Source: UBA668 sp041918155
GTDB taxonomy: Bacteria > Actinomycetota > Acidimicrobiia > Acidimicrobiales > Ilumatobacteraceae
NCBI GenBank assembly: GCA_041918155.1
Contig: JAYRWH010000022.1
Location: forward strand, 1 to 25,003
Reading direction: 5' to 3'
Length of the DNA stretch: 25,003 nt
Numbering within the stretch: position 1 is the stretch's first letter; each line of letters begins with the position of its first letter. The notes below the pieces were generated by a model. It was not told where the DNA came from. It made no database searches and worked only from the letters and a program-made list of their open reading frames with translations. The translations under genes and the position numbers were made by a program. Shown one piece after another: positions 1 through 7,234 of the stretch.

Positions 1-625
1 CCGCACCCTGCTCTCCCGTACGGATGCGCAACGCCGGCTCGACGCGTTGCATGCGATCTTCCAGGCGGCCGCGAAGGGGCTCGGCAAGGGTGACAGCAGC
101 GGGCCGGTGGTGAACATCGTGTGGGACCAGGCATCCTTCGAACGCCAACTCGCCTTGGCTGCGGGTGACACCCCTGAACCGTTGGATCCGAACGTGGCGC
201 ATTTCTGTCGCACCGACTCGGGGACGGCGATCGACCCGCGGGATGCGTTGATCGCCGTGCTGGTCGGGCAGGTGCGCCGTGTGGTGGTCGACTCGGCTGG
301 GGTGGTCATCAACCTCGGCCGTAAGCAGCGCCTGTTCACCGGTGCGGTCCGTGACACGATCCTCGCGCTGCAGGTCGCGTGTATGTGGGCCGGGTGCCGG
401 CAACGACCCCGCGAGGTCGATCACCTCATCCCGTGGGCGCGAGGTGGGCTCACCGACGCCGCCAACGCAGGCGGTGCCTGCGGCCACCACAACCGGTGGC
501 GTGCCCGCGGGTACTCCACCACCCGCGGCCCCGACGGCGAGTTCCACCACTACCGCCCCAACGGCACCGAGATCGGCTGGCGCGCCGGTGGTGTCGTACG
601 CCTACTCACCCACGCCGCCGCCTGA
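1..625 (+). CDS. DUF222/13E12-family protein with C-terminal HNH nuclease domain (5' end outside window)
   Basis: Only the C-terminal part is present. The frame is open from base 2 with no stop, so the gene starts upstream; an internal ATG at 47 should not be taken as the start. The last 90 or so residues carry an HNH nuclease core: paired cysteines (CMWAGC), then VDHLIPW with the D-H pair, an Asn after GGLTDAAN, and CGHHNRW with the final His-Asn. This arrangement, followed by GEFHHYRPNG near the C-terminus, is typical of the DUF222 (REP13E12) family, which is highly multiplied in actinobacterial genomes. The family role is not established; its members are sometimes linked to mobile DNA. A hairpin lies nine bases after the stop. 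Family assignment is confident; activity is inferred from the intact HNH residues. Confidence 0.9.
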   Translation, partial: RTLLSRTDAQRRLDALHAIFQAAAKGLGKGDSSGPVVNIVWDQASFERQLALAAGDTPEPLDPNVAHFCRTDSGTAIDPRDALIAVLVGQVRRVVVDSAGVVINLGRKQRLFTGAVRDTILALQVACMWAGCRQRPREVDHLIPWARGGLTDAANAGGACGHHNRWRARGYSTTRGPDGEFHHYRPNGTEIGWRAGGVVRLLTHAAA

Positions 626-633
626 CCCTCGGG

Positions 634-654
634 GGCCGCGTTACCGTCGCGGCC
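634..654 (+). terminator. Hairpin after the HNH gene, probable terminator
   Basis: A perfect 7-bp stem (GGCCGCG / CGCGGCC) closes a 7-base loop, starting nine bases after the HNH stop codon. No T-tract follows, which is common for terminators in high-GC actinobacteria. Function is inferred from position. Confidence 0.45.
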
Positions 655-707
655 AACCTCGGCTGTGGCGAATGGACACCGCTGGTGAGTCGGGTAAGGA
701 TGGCCCT

Positions 708-791
708 ATGCGGCGAGGTGGAACAGTGCTTCTCACTGTGCTCGTGAGCGCCCCTTCGATGCCGAGGCGTATTGTGCTCAGGCGAGGGTGA
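708..791 (+). other. Signal-peptide-coding 5' fragment in a different frame from the downstream gene
   Basis: An ATG at 708 sits seven bases after a good Shine-Dalgarno (AAGGA, 696-700) and encodes 27 residues beginning MRRGGTVLLTVLVSAP. This has the basic n-region and hydrophobic core of an export signal. The frame then runs into a stop at 789-791, overlapping the GTG at 788 of the next open frame. The neighbouring frame reads on without interruption from 698 and carries mature-protein-like sequence (PFDAEAYCAQAR...) upstream of GTG 788, but it has no start codon of its own there. The two frames fit together as one protein if one base is restored near the CCCC run at 751-754. Confidence 0.55.
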
Positions 792-1111
792 CCGACGAGG
801 CGACGCGGTTCGACTCGACCAGTGCCGATGCGTTGTTGGCCGAAATGGCCGCGGCCGCGGTGGCAGAACGCACCTTGGCATCACTCGCGCCGGCGGAGGT
901 GAGCGCTGCTCACGAAGTGTTGGCCGCGGCGTCCGAGGAGCTGGTGGCCGGGGTGCAGGGGCGAGCTCCTCAAACCATGGAAGAGGTGCTGGCTGCCGTG
1001 GACGAAGCGTGGGCACCGATCGAGGTCAAGTATGGCGATCTCACGGTCGAGACGGCGGCCGTTACCGCTTACGTGAAGAAGCAGTGCGGGCTCGACATCA
1101 ACCAGGGCTGA
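788..1111 (+). CDS. Small Ala/Glu-rich probable exported protein, 5' end apparently frameshifted
   Basis: An open frame of 107 codons from GTG 788, rich in Ala, Glu and Leu, probably mostly helical, ending YVKKQCGLDINQG. I do not recognise a named domain. The coding frame extends upstream to 698 and reads PFDAEAYCAQARVTDEATRF, which resembles the mature N-terminus of small exported proteins. The best start and signal peptide (ATG 708 with its ribosome-binding site) lie in the frame one base out of register. The functional protein is therefore probably about 133 residues: signal peptide, a Cys near the mature N-terminus and a Cys near the C-terminus that could form a disulfide. As it stands, either GTG 788 gives a signal-less product or the gene is broken by a deletion or sequencing error. 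It converges on the DinB gene, nine bases away. Confidence 0.6.
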   Translation: MTDEATRFDSTSADALLAEMAAAAVAERTLASLAPAEVSAAHEVLAAASEELVAGVQGRAPQTMEEVLAAVDEAWAPIEVKYGDLTVETAAVTAYVKKQCGLDINQG

Positions 1112-1130
1112 CGGTAGCGATCAGCCGTCA
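1106..1130. terminator. Shared hairpin between convergent genes, probable bidirectional terminator
   Basis: GGCTGA (1106-1111) pairs with TCAGCC (1121-1126), and the two paired triplets are the stop codons of the two converging genes. An alternative register pairs TGACGG (1109-1114) with CCGTCA (1125-1130). No T-tract. Role inferred from position. Confidence 0.4.
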
Positions 1131-1897
1131 CCCGAATCGCGAAGCGTGGCGAGGTCGCGTTCGGCGAAGCAGCGGTGTTCCCACTCTTCGTTGAGCACGA
1201 TGAGCAGGCACTCCTTGAACGGGAAGTCCTCCAGCTGGGGCCACCCGGGTGCGGTGCACGACACCGTGGACGCGAGCTGTTCGTCGGTGAGCGACCCGAT
1301 CACTCGGCCAACCATCGCCTGGCGCTCACCGCGCTCGGCGAGCACGGTGTCGAGCGCCGGCCGCGCCTCGCGATCCCAGGGGATGTCGTCCCAGCCGGGC
1401 GCTTCGTCCCAGGGGAGGTCGAGTCGGTGCCACGGCGACGGGTTGCCCATGATCATCCGGGCGACCCACACATTGCTCGCGAAGTTGAGGTGCCGCAGGG
1501 TCTGGATGAACGACCATTCGCCGCCGACGCTGTCGTGCAGCAGGTCCTCGGGCAGGGAGCGGGCGCTCTCGACCGTTTCGGCCCACAACCGCCCGAGGAT
1601 GGCCCACGCCTCCTGGAAGCCGGCGACATCGGTGGGGCGCATCTTCGCTCGCTCGGGCATCCGCCGGTTCAGCTCGGCTTCGACGAGCGGGGCAACGTCG
1701 ACCCCGTTGATCGTCACGTTGTTCAGCTCTCCGGTGATCTCGACGTTCCACAGCTCCAACCCGATCATGTGCACGTTGTGGAACGCGGCGCCGCGGATCT
1801 TGGCGCCGCTGAAGTTGATCCGGTGCATGCGCGCGTCGCGCAGGCTGACCCGCTCGAAGCGGGCGCCGCTGAGGTCCTGGTCGATGAACTCGGTCAT
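1121..1897 (-). CDS. Pentapeptide-repeat / DinB-like (DinB_2) two-domain protein
   Basis: 258 residues. Residues about 7-67 are a short run of degenerate pentapeptide repeats (DLSGA RFERV SLRDA, INFSG AKIRG AAFHN), a right-handed beta-helix type fold. Residues about 90-250 resemble the DinB/DinB_2 four-helix bundle, with His136 (in TLRHL) and His241 (in EEWEH), spaced as in the usual metal-binding histidines. DinB-like proteins include metal-dependent thiol transferases such as mycothiol-dependent ones, but most are uncharacterised; no substrate can be assigned here. The gene lies 27 bases after the dehydrogenase-thioesterase gene in the same direction, so it may be the third gene of that operon. 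A TACCCT box six bases before its ATG suggests it can also be transcribed as a leaderless mRNA. There is no Shine-Dalgarno. Confidence 0.85.
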   Translation of the reverse strand: MTEFIDQDLSGARFERVSLRDARMHRINFSGAKIRGAAFHNVHMIGLELWNVEITGELNNVTINGVDVAPLVEAELNRRMPERAKMRPTDVAGFQEAWAILGRLWAETVESARSLPEDLLHDSVGGEWSFIQTLRHLNFASNVWVARMIMGNPSPWHRLDLPWDEAPGWDDIPWDREARPALDTVLAERGERQAMVGRVIGSLTDEQLASTVSCTAPGWPQLEDFPFKECLLIVLNEEWEHRCFAERDLATLRDSGDG

Positions 1898-1903
1898 TGC
1901 ACC

Positions 1904-1909
1904 AGGGTA
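1904..1909 (-). promoter_or_regulatory. Candidate -10 box (TACCCT) for a leaderless DinB-gene transcript
   Basis: On the minus strand TACCCT lies six bases upstream of the ATG at 1897 and fits the TANNNT-N6-start pattern of leaderless actinobacterial genes. No -35 was identified. Confidence 0.35.
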
Positions 1910-1924
1910 GAAGGCCTCAGCCCC

Positions 1925-3418
1925 TCAGCCCCTCGGTGCGCCGACGAAGCGGCCGGCGGGCTTGGGACGTTCCAACAGATCGTGGTGGGCGGCGACTTCT
2001 GCAAGCTTGGCGAGGATCGCCTCGCTCGTGGGGACGGCCTTGTCGGCGGTGGTGTCGACGTGCAGCAGCATGTGCTCGCCGGTGGCGACGAGCGAGTCGT
2101 CGTCGGTGCGGTGCACCGAGATGAACATGTGCAGGCGCTTGGCGTCGTGGGACAGCAGCTGCACAGTGGCGTACAGGCGGTCGCCGGCGCGGGCCTGGGC
2201 GTTGAAGCCGGTGTGGCTCTCGACGGTGAAGTAGCTGTGGCCGCCGGCGAGGTACTCGGCATCGACGCCGATGTGGCGCAGGAAACGGTCACCGGCCTCG
2301 CTCGTCACCTGGAAGAACCGGCTGTCGTTCATGTGGCCGTTGTAATCGACCCACTCCGTGGGCACGGTGGCCTCGTAGAGCCGCATCGGGCCGCTCGGGT
2401 TGACCTGCTTCGATGCGACTGCACCGGCCCGATCGAACAGCTGGCGCTCGTAGCGGTCGAGCACCTTGCCGGCGCCGTAGTCCGCGGTACGCAGGCCCTG
2501 CATCACGGCCACGAGGCAGTCGTCGCGCAGCGCTTCGAGCTCGCGGATGCCCGCGCCGGCGGCCTGGTCGTCGCTCTGGCCGACGATCGTGTCGAGCAAC
2601 TCGTCGGTGAGCTCGGGGACGTCCATCAGCTTCGTCCACGGCCACTTCAGCGCCGGGCCGAACTGGGCCATGAAGTGGCGCATGCCCGCCTCGCCGCCGG
2701 CGATGCGGTACACCATGAACGTGCCCATGAAACTCCAGCGCAGGCCGGCGCCGTAGCGGATCGCATCGTCGATCTCCTCGGTGGTGGCGACGCCGTCGTT
2801 CACCAGCCACAGGGCCTCACGCCACAGCGCTTCGAGCAGGCGGTCGGCGACGAAGCCGTCGATCTCCTTCTTCAACAGCAGCGGGTGCATGCCGATCGCC
2901 TCGTACACCACGGCGGCGCGCTCGCACGTGGCCGCTGACGTGAGCGCCCCGCCGCACACCTCCACGAGGGGGAGGAGGTACACCGGGTTGAACGGGTGGC
3001 CCACCACCAGCCGCTCGGGATAGGTCATGCCCTCCTGCAGCAGCGAAGGGAGCAATCCCGACGTGCTGCTGGCGAACACGACGTCGGGCCCGGCCGCCGT
3101 GCTCGCCCGCTGCAGCAGCATCTGCTTCAGCTCCAGCCGCTCGGGCGCGCTCTCCTGCACGAACTGCACGCCAGTGGCCGCCTCCTCGGGAGTCGCCACG
3201 AGCGTCAGCGTGCCCTCGTCGGGCAGGGTCGGCATCACCAGCTTGTTGAGCGCGCGGCGAGCGTTGGCCAACACCTCGCCGACCTTGCGCGGTGCCTCGG
3301 GGTCGGGGTCGTACATCTGCACATCGACGCCGTTGAGCAGGAAGCGGGCGGCCCACCCGCCGCCGATGACGCCGCCGCCGAGCAGGCCAACTCGCTCAAG
3401 ACCGGGGATCGGGCTCAT
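1925..3418 (-). CDS. L-carnitine dehydrogenase-like 3-hydroxyacyl dehydrogenase fused to a hotdog thioesterase
   Basis: 497 residues in two parts. The N-terminal part (about 1-320) is a 3-hydroxyacyl-CoA-dehydrogenase-fold enzyme: NAD-binding loop G11LLGGGVIGGG with Asp37 at the end of the second strand (NAD rather than NADP), catalytic His141 in HPFNPVYLLP, and ASSTSG before it. The C-terminal part (about 345-490) is a 4HBT-type hotdog thioesterase with the active-site motif WVDYNGHMND (Asp358). This fusion is known for L-carnitine dehydrogenase joined to betainyl-CoA thioesterase: carnitine is oxidised to 3-dehydrocarnitine, and after cleavage by the BKACE enzyme betainyl-CoA is hydrolysed to glycine betaine. 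The BKACE gene lies directly upstream, one base apart (TGACATG), so translation is coupled. The substrate is inferred from architecture and neighbour; a related beta-hydroxy acid remains possible. Cytoplasmic. Confidence 0.88.
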   Translation of the reverse strand: MSPIPGLERVGLLGGGVIGGGWAARFLLNGVDVQMYDPDPEAPRKVGEVLANARRALNKLVMPTLPDEGTLTLVATPEEAATGVQFVQESAPERLELKQMLLQRASTAAGPDVVFASSTSGLLPSLLQEGMTYPERLVVGHPFNPVYLLPLVEVCGGALTSAATCERAAVVYEAIGMHPLLLKKEIDGFVADRLLEALWREALWLVNDGVATTEEIDDAIRYGAGLRWSFMGTFMVYRIAGGEAGMRHFMAQFGPALKWPWTKLMDVPELTDELLDTIVGQSDDQAAGAGIRELEALRDDCLVAVMQGLRTADYGAGKVLDRYERQLFDRAGAVASKQVNPSGPMRLYEATVPTEWVDYNGHMNDSRFFQVTSEAGDRFLRHIGVDAEYLAGGHSYFTVESHTGFNAQARAGDRLYATVQLLSHDAKRLHMFISVHRTDDDSLVATGEHMLLHVDTTADKAVPTSEAILAKLAEVAAHHDLLERPKPAGRFVGAPRG

Positions 3419-3419
3419 G

Positions 3420-4313
3420 TCAGCGCTTGACCAGGCTCAGCTTGTCGCGCACGGCCGCGGGACTCATCACCCGCACGTTCATCGTCTCCAGGATCGAGCG
3501 CGCCTTCTCCACCAATCGGGCGTTGCTGGCGAGCTCGCCCGGCCCGGCCCAGATGTTGTCCTCCAGGCCGACGCGGACATTGCCGCCCGCCAGTGCCGCC
3601 ATGGCCACGAATGGCAGCTGCATACGCGAGATCGAGAACGCAGAGAACACACAGTCGTTGGGCAAGTTGTTCACCATCGCCATGAACGTGTTCGGATCGT
3701 CGGGCGCGCCGTAGGCGATGCCCATACAGAGCTGGATCATCACCGGGTCGTCGAGCAGACCCTCCTTGATCATCTCCTTGACCTGCACGAGGTGGCCGGT
3801 GTCGAACACCTCCAGCTCGGGGCGCACGCCGAGCGCCTGCACCTGGCGGGCCATGGACTTCAGCACGCCGGGCGTGTTCACCATGATGTAGTCGCCGCCC
3901 GAGGCGAAGTTCATCGTGCCGCAGTCGAGGGTGCAGATCTCGGGCAGGATCGCGCGCACATGGTCGAGTCGCTCCGTCGCGCCCACCATGTCGGTGCCGT
4001 CGGGGTTGGGGGGCAGCACCTGCTCGTCGCCGCCGAGCACGAGGTCGCCGCCCATGCCGGCCGTCAGGTTGACCACCACGTCCACGCCAGAGTCGCGCAC
4101 TCGCTCGACGACCTCTTGGTAGAGGCCGGTGTCGCGGCTGCCCTTGCCCGTCTGCGGATCGCGGACATGGATGTGCACGATCGCTGCGCCCGCTTTGGCC
4201 GCGTCGATCGCCGAGTCGGCGATCTGCTGGGGGGTGACGGGCACGAGGACGCTCTTGTGCGTCGTGTCGCCCGCGCCAGTGATCGCGCAGGTGATGAACA
4301 CGTCCCAGTTCAT
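3420..4313 (-). CDS. BKACE-family (DUF849) beta-keto acid cleavage enzyme, probable 3-dehydrocarnitine:acetyl-CoA cleavage
   Basis: 297 residues, the usual family length. The family is a Zn-dependent TIM barrel that transfers part of a beta-keto acid to acetyl-CoA, releasing acetoacetate. The expected zinc ligands are present: His47 and His49 in IVHIHVRDP, and Glu251 in VGLEDNIWAG; NLTAGMGG and FASGGDY are also family-like. The start at 4313 (MNWDVFITCAITG) is preceded by an AAGGGGAA ribosome-binding site; the frame is open further upstream but that part only mirrors the divergent gene. Together with the downstream dehydrogenase-thioesterase it makes a complete carnitine-to-betaine module: 3-dehydrocarnitine plus acetyl-CoA gives betainyl-CoA plus acetoacetate. 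Substrate assignment rests on the neighbour, since BKACE enzymes accept several beta-keto acids. Confidence 0.88.
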   Translation of the reverse strand: MNWDVFITCAITGAGDTTHKSVLVPVTPQQIADSAIDAAKAGAAIVHIHVRDPQTGKGSRDTGLYQEVVERVRDSGVDVVVNLTAGMGGDLVLGGDEQVLPPNPDGTDMVGATERLDHVRAILPEICTLDCGTMNFASGGDYIMVNTPGVLKSMARQVQALGVRPELEVFDTGHLVQVKEMIKEGLLDDPVMIQLCMGIAYGAPDDPNTFMAMVNNLPNDCVFSAFSISRMQLPFVAMAALAGGNVRVGLEDNIWAGPGELASNARLVEKARSILETMNVRVMSPAAVRDKLSLVKR

Positions 4314-4536
4314 TGCTTCCCCTTCATTGGGTGGTGTCTCGTCATGGGCGGCGGCCTGACTGAACCGTCGATCAGCGGGCGAGCGTAGCCCAGGCCCACG
4401 CCCCGCCGCGGGCCGGGATCGGTGCTCTGAACGCCGAATCAGTCTTCGGTACGCGGGGCCTCCACCGGTGACGTATAGTCCCCCTTCGACGCCGCCCATC
4501 GGGGGCCCCGCGTCACACGACCCAGGGGGAAACTGA
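4314..4536. promoter_or_regulatory. Divergent control region between catabolic and transport operons
   Basis: 223 bases separate the two divergent operons, so this is where joint control would sit. Rightward there is a TATAGT -10 candidate at 4474-4479, giving a leader of about 50 bases, and a strong ribosome-binding site AGGGGGA at 4524-4530, six bases before the ATG at 4537. No convincing -35, operator palindrome or riboswitch was found. No regulator gene lies beside it. Confidence 0.4.
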
Positions 4537-6198
4537 ATGGAAAGCCCGGAGAGCAAGGCGAACATCTCACGCCGTCTGTTCCTGGCCGGCACCGGAGCCG
4601 CCGTCGCCGGCGTCGCCGTGGCAGCTTGTGGTGACGACGACAAGGAGAGCACCGGCACCACGGCCCCGACGGGCAGCACGACGCCCGGCACCGGGTCCAG
4701 CCCGGCGACCACCGCCGCCGGTGGCGACATCAAGAAGGGCGGCACGCTGAAGATCGGCATGGTCGCCAGCACCAACGACATCCTCGACGGCCAGTACATC
4801 GTTGCCAAGGCCGACCAGTTGCGCCTGCTGCTCACGTTCGAGCCGCTCGTGCACTACGACGCGGACTGGAACATCTCTTACGAGCACGGTCTCGCCGAGA
4901 GCGTGGAGGCGGTTGCCGCCGACCACTACATCATCACGCTGAAGGACGGCCCGACGTGGAGCGACGGCAAGCCCGTCACCGCCGACGACGTGCTGTACTC
5001 CTTCGAGCGTCGCCTCGACCCCGAGAGCGAAGCTCCGCTCAAGCCGATGATGGCCCTGCTCGACATCAGCGGTGTCACCGTCGTCGACGACAAGACGATC
5101 GACTTCAAGCTGAAGCAGGGCGCGGTCACGTTCCTCAACGTGCTCGCCGAGTACACGATGACGGTCGTTCCCCGTGGCTACAAGCGCTTCGCCGGCGACG
5201 TCAGCACCCAGATCGGTTCCGGCCCGTTCATCCTCGAGAGCTTCACCCCGGGTTCGGAGAGCGTGCACAAGCGCAATCCGGCGTACTGGGCGGACCCCGA
5301 GCTGCCGTACCTCGACGAGGTGCAGGTCATCGACTTCGCCGACCAGCCGGCGCTGCTCAATGCCCTCAAGGGTGGCGAGGTCGACGCGATCGTCGATGTG
5401 CCCTTCGGTGAGGTCGAAGCGCTCAGCCAGGAAGACGGAATCAGCATCCTCGAGTCCGAAGCGGGTTCGTGGCTGACGATCACGATGGCCATCGATCAGG
5501 CCCCGATGGACAACCCCAAGGTGCGTCAGGCGATCCGCCTGATCTGCGACCGCGACGAGATGGTCAACCGCGTCCTCGCCGGTCACGGCAGCGTCGCCAA
5601 CGACCTGTACGGCCGTTTCGACCCCTGCTTCGCCAAGGACATCCCGCAGCGCGTGCAGGACATCGAGAAGGCCAAGCAGCTGCTCGAGGAGTCCGGCCAG
5701 GCCGGTATGACCATCGACCTGTTCGCTCCGGACGACACCGCCGGCCTGCCCGAGCTGGCCCAGGTGTTCGCCGAGCAGGCCCAGGCTGCAGGCATCACCG
5801 TCAATGCCCAGGTGCTGGACGGTGGCACCTACTGGGGTGACCAGTACGGCAAGCGCACGTTCGCGACCGACTTCTGGGGCACGCGCCCCTACCTGGTGCA
5901 GGTCGCAGCCGGCAGCCTCAAGGATGCCACCTACCCCGACACCCACTGGCCGCCCGCCGACAGCACGTTCGCCGCCGACTACCTCGAGGCCTTGGGCACC
6001 GTGGATGACACGGCGCGTTGCGAGATCATCCACAAGATGATGCAGGAGGAGTGGGACAACGGTGGTTGGTGCATCCCGTTCTTCAACAACCTCATCGATG
6101 CCACCGCTTCCGATGTGATGGGTTTCGTTGCCGAGCCCAACGTGCTGAACCTCGACCACTACGGCCGGGGTATGAAGAAGATCTGGCTCGACCGCTAG
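4537..6198 (+). CDS. ABC transporter substrate-binding lipoprotein, family 5 (peptide/nickel/opine type)
   Basis: 553 residues, typical of SBP_bac_5 proteins. The N-terminus has a twin-arginine-like motif (S11RRLFLAG), a hydrophobic stretch and a lipobox V28AAC31 followed by GDDD, so it should be exported, probably by Tat, and anchored at Cys31. A Ser/Thr/Gly/Pro-rich linker (about 35-65) precedes the binding fold, which shows family sequences such as WSDGKPVTADDVLYSFERRLDP and a closing region ending YGRGMKKIWL. The start is supported by a strong Shine-Dalgarno. It is the first gene of an importer operon and is separated from the permeases by a long hairpin. Family 5 proteins bind peptides, nickel, opines and other small molecules; the divergent carnitine-type operon suggests a quaternary-amine or related ligand, which is inference only. 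Confidence 0.93.
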   Translation: MESPESKANISRRLFLAGTGAAVAGVAVAACGDDDKESTGTTAPTGSTTPGTGSSPATTAAGGDIKKGGTLKIGMVASTNDILDGQYIVAKADQLRLLLTFEPLVHYDADWNISYEHGLAESVEAVAADHYIITLKDGPTWSDGKPVTADDVLYSFERRLDPESEAPLKPMMALLDISGVTVVDDKTIDFKLKQGAVTFLNVLAEYTMTVVPRGYKRFAGDVSTQIGSGPFILESFTPGSESVHKRNPAYWADPELPYLDEVQVIDFADQPALLNALKGGEVDAIVDVPFGEVEALSQEDGISILESEAGSWLTITMAIDQAPMDNPKVRQAIRLICDRDEMVNRVLAGHGSVANDLYGRFDPCFAKDIPQRVQDIEKAKQLLEESGQAGMTIDLFAPDDTAGLPELAQVFAEQAQAAGITVNAQVLDGGTYWGDQYGKRTFATDFWGTRPYLVQVAAGSLKDATYPDTHWPPADSTFAADYLEALGTVDDTARCEIIHKMMQEEWDNGGWCIPFFNNLIDATASDVMGFVAEPNVLNLDHYGRGMKKIWLDR

Positions 6199-6218
6199 GT
6201 CGCTCCGGCACTGTCAGT

Positions 6219-6254
6219 CGCTGCCGGGTGGCCCGCAAGGGTCACCCGGCAGTG
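6219..6254 (+). terminator. Long GNRA-capped hairpin between binding-protein and permease genes
   Basis: CTGCCGGGTGGCCC (6221-6234) pairs with 6239-6252 through one G-U around a GCAA tetraloop (6235-6238). Two more pairs (6219-6220 with 6253-6254, one of them G-U) extend the stem to about 16 bp. No T-tract follows. It probably acts as a partial terminator or as a 3' stabiliser of the binding-protein mRNA. Confidence 0.6.
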
Positions 6255-6271
6255 CTCTCCTCGGGGGCCTC

Positions 6272-7234
6272 ATGGGGATTTTCAAGTTCATCGTCCGGCG
6301 TCTGCTGTTCGGGCTGCTCACCATGTTCGTGGTGTCCACGACCGTGTTCGTGCTGACCCAAGTGTTGCGCGACCCGGCCCAGACGATCCTCGGCAAGGAT
6401 GGCTTCGGGACACAGTTGGCGGCCAAGCGCAAGGAGCTGCATCTCGACCGCTCGACGGTCGAGCAGTACACCAGCTGGCTCGGCGACATGGTGTGGCACC
6501 ATAAGTTCCCCAAGGCATTCAGCGGCAGCCATTTGGGGATGATGGAGATCTACTGGCCGGCGATGAAGAACTCGCTGTTCCTCATGTTCTGCGCCTCGAT
6601 CATCTCGATCCCGCTCTCGATCCTCATCGGTGCGGTCGCCGCCCGCCGCCGCGACAAGACGTTCGACTCGGTCACCTCGGGTATCAACCTGTTCCTCGCC
6701 GGCACCCCCGAGTATGTGCTCGGCGCCGGGATCCTCTTCCTCTTCGCCACGAACGTGTGGCATGTGCTCGATGGCACCGTTCGCATCCGCCCCCATGAAC
6801 AGCCGTGGGTCGATCTCCCACAGCTGATCGTGCCGGTGGCGATCCTGGCGCTCGCTGTCGTTCCCTACGTCTCGCGCACCATGCGCGCCTCGATGATCGA
6901 GGTACTCGAGAGCGACTATGTCGAAATGGCCCGGCTGAAGGGCATCAAGGAGGGCACGGTGCTGTGGCGTCACGCCCTGCCCAACGCAGTCGGCCCGACG
7001 CTGCAGGTGATCGCGATCAATATCGCGTACCTCGTGGCTGGTGTGATCACCGTCGAGGTCTTGGTCAACTTCCCCGGCGTCGGCATCAAGATGCGCGATG
7101 CGGTCACCGGCCACGACGCGGCGGCGGTGCAGTTCCTGTCGATCTTCGTGTCGGCGATTTATGTCGTGGTGAACCTGCTCGCCGACATCGGCACGATCCT
7201 TGTCACCCCGCGCCTGCGGACGACCTTCACATGA
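6272..7234 (+). CDS. ABC transporter permease, DppB/OppB type
   Basis: 320 residues with about six membrane segments. The start MGIFKFIVRRLLFGLLTMFVVST has the family's N-terminal helix followed by a large periplasmic loop. The EAA loop that contacts the ATPase is clear: EMARLKGIKEGTVLWRHALPNA, about residues 218-240. The C-terminus LADIGTILVTPRLR is also typical. It overlaps the next permease gene by four bases (ATGA), so the two are translationally coupled. Role: one half of the membrane channel of the family-5 importer whose binding protein is encoded upstream. Substrate specificity cannot be read from this subunit. Confidence 0.93.
   Translation: MGIFKFIVRRLLFGLLTMFVVSTTVFVLTQVLRDPAQTILGKDGFGTQLAAKRKELHLDRSTVEQYTSWLGDMVWHHKFPKAFSGSHLGMMEIYWPAMKNSLFLMFCASIISIPLSILIGAVAARRRDKTFDSVTSGINLFLAGTPEYVLGAGILFLFATNVWHVLDGTVRIRPHEQPWVDLPQLIVPVAILALAVVPYVSRTMRASMIEVLESDYVEMARLKGIKEGTVLWRHALPNAVGPTLQVIAINIAYLVAGVITVEVLVNFPGVGIKMRDAVTGHDAAAVQFLSIFVSAIYVVVNLLADIGTILVTPRLRTTFT

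Noticed and set aside
1915..1938. Tandem 8-mer (CCTCAGCC, about 2.5 copies) at the end of the dehydrogenase-thioesterase gene
   Set aside because: Too short to claim function; it sits in the last codon and intergenic spacer and is probably slippage.
1175..2938. Long open frame of 587 codons on the plus strand
   Set aside because: It lies antisense to the DinB and dehydrogenase-thioesterase genes, which have recognisable domains; a high-GC shadow.
3027..4388. 453-codon plus-strand open frame
   Set aside because: Antisense to the BKACE gene with its zinc motifs; composition is His/Arg-rich shadow sequence.
4314..4835. Upstream extension of the BKACE open frame (about 174 more codons)
   Set aside because: It mirrors the start of the binding-protein gene and leaves the family N-terminus at 4313, where a ribosome-binding site exists.
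4567..6159. 530-codon minus-strand open frame
   Set aside because: Antisense to the substrate-binding protein; no domain.
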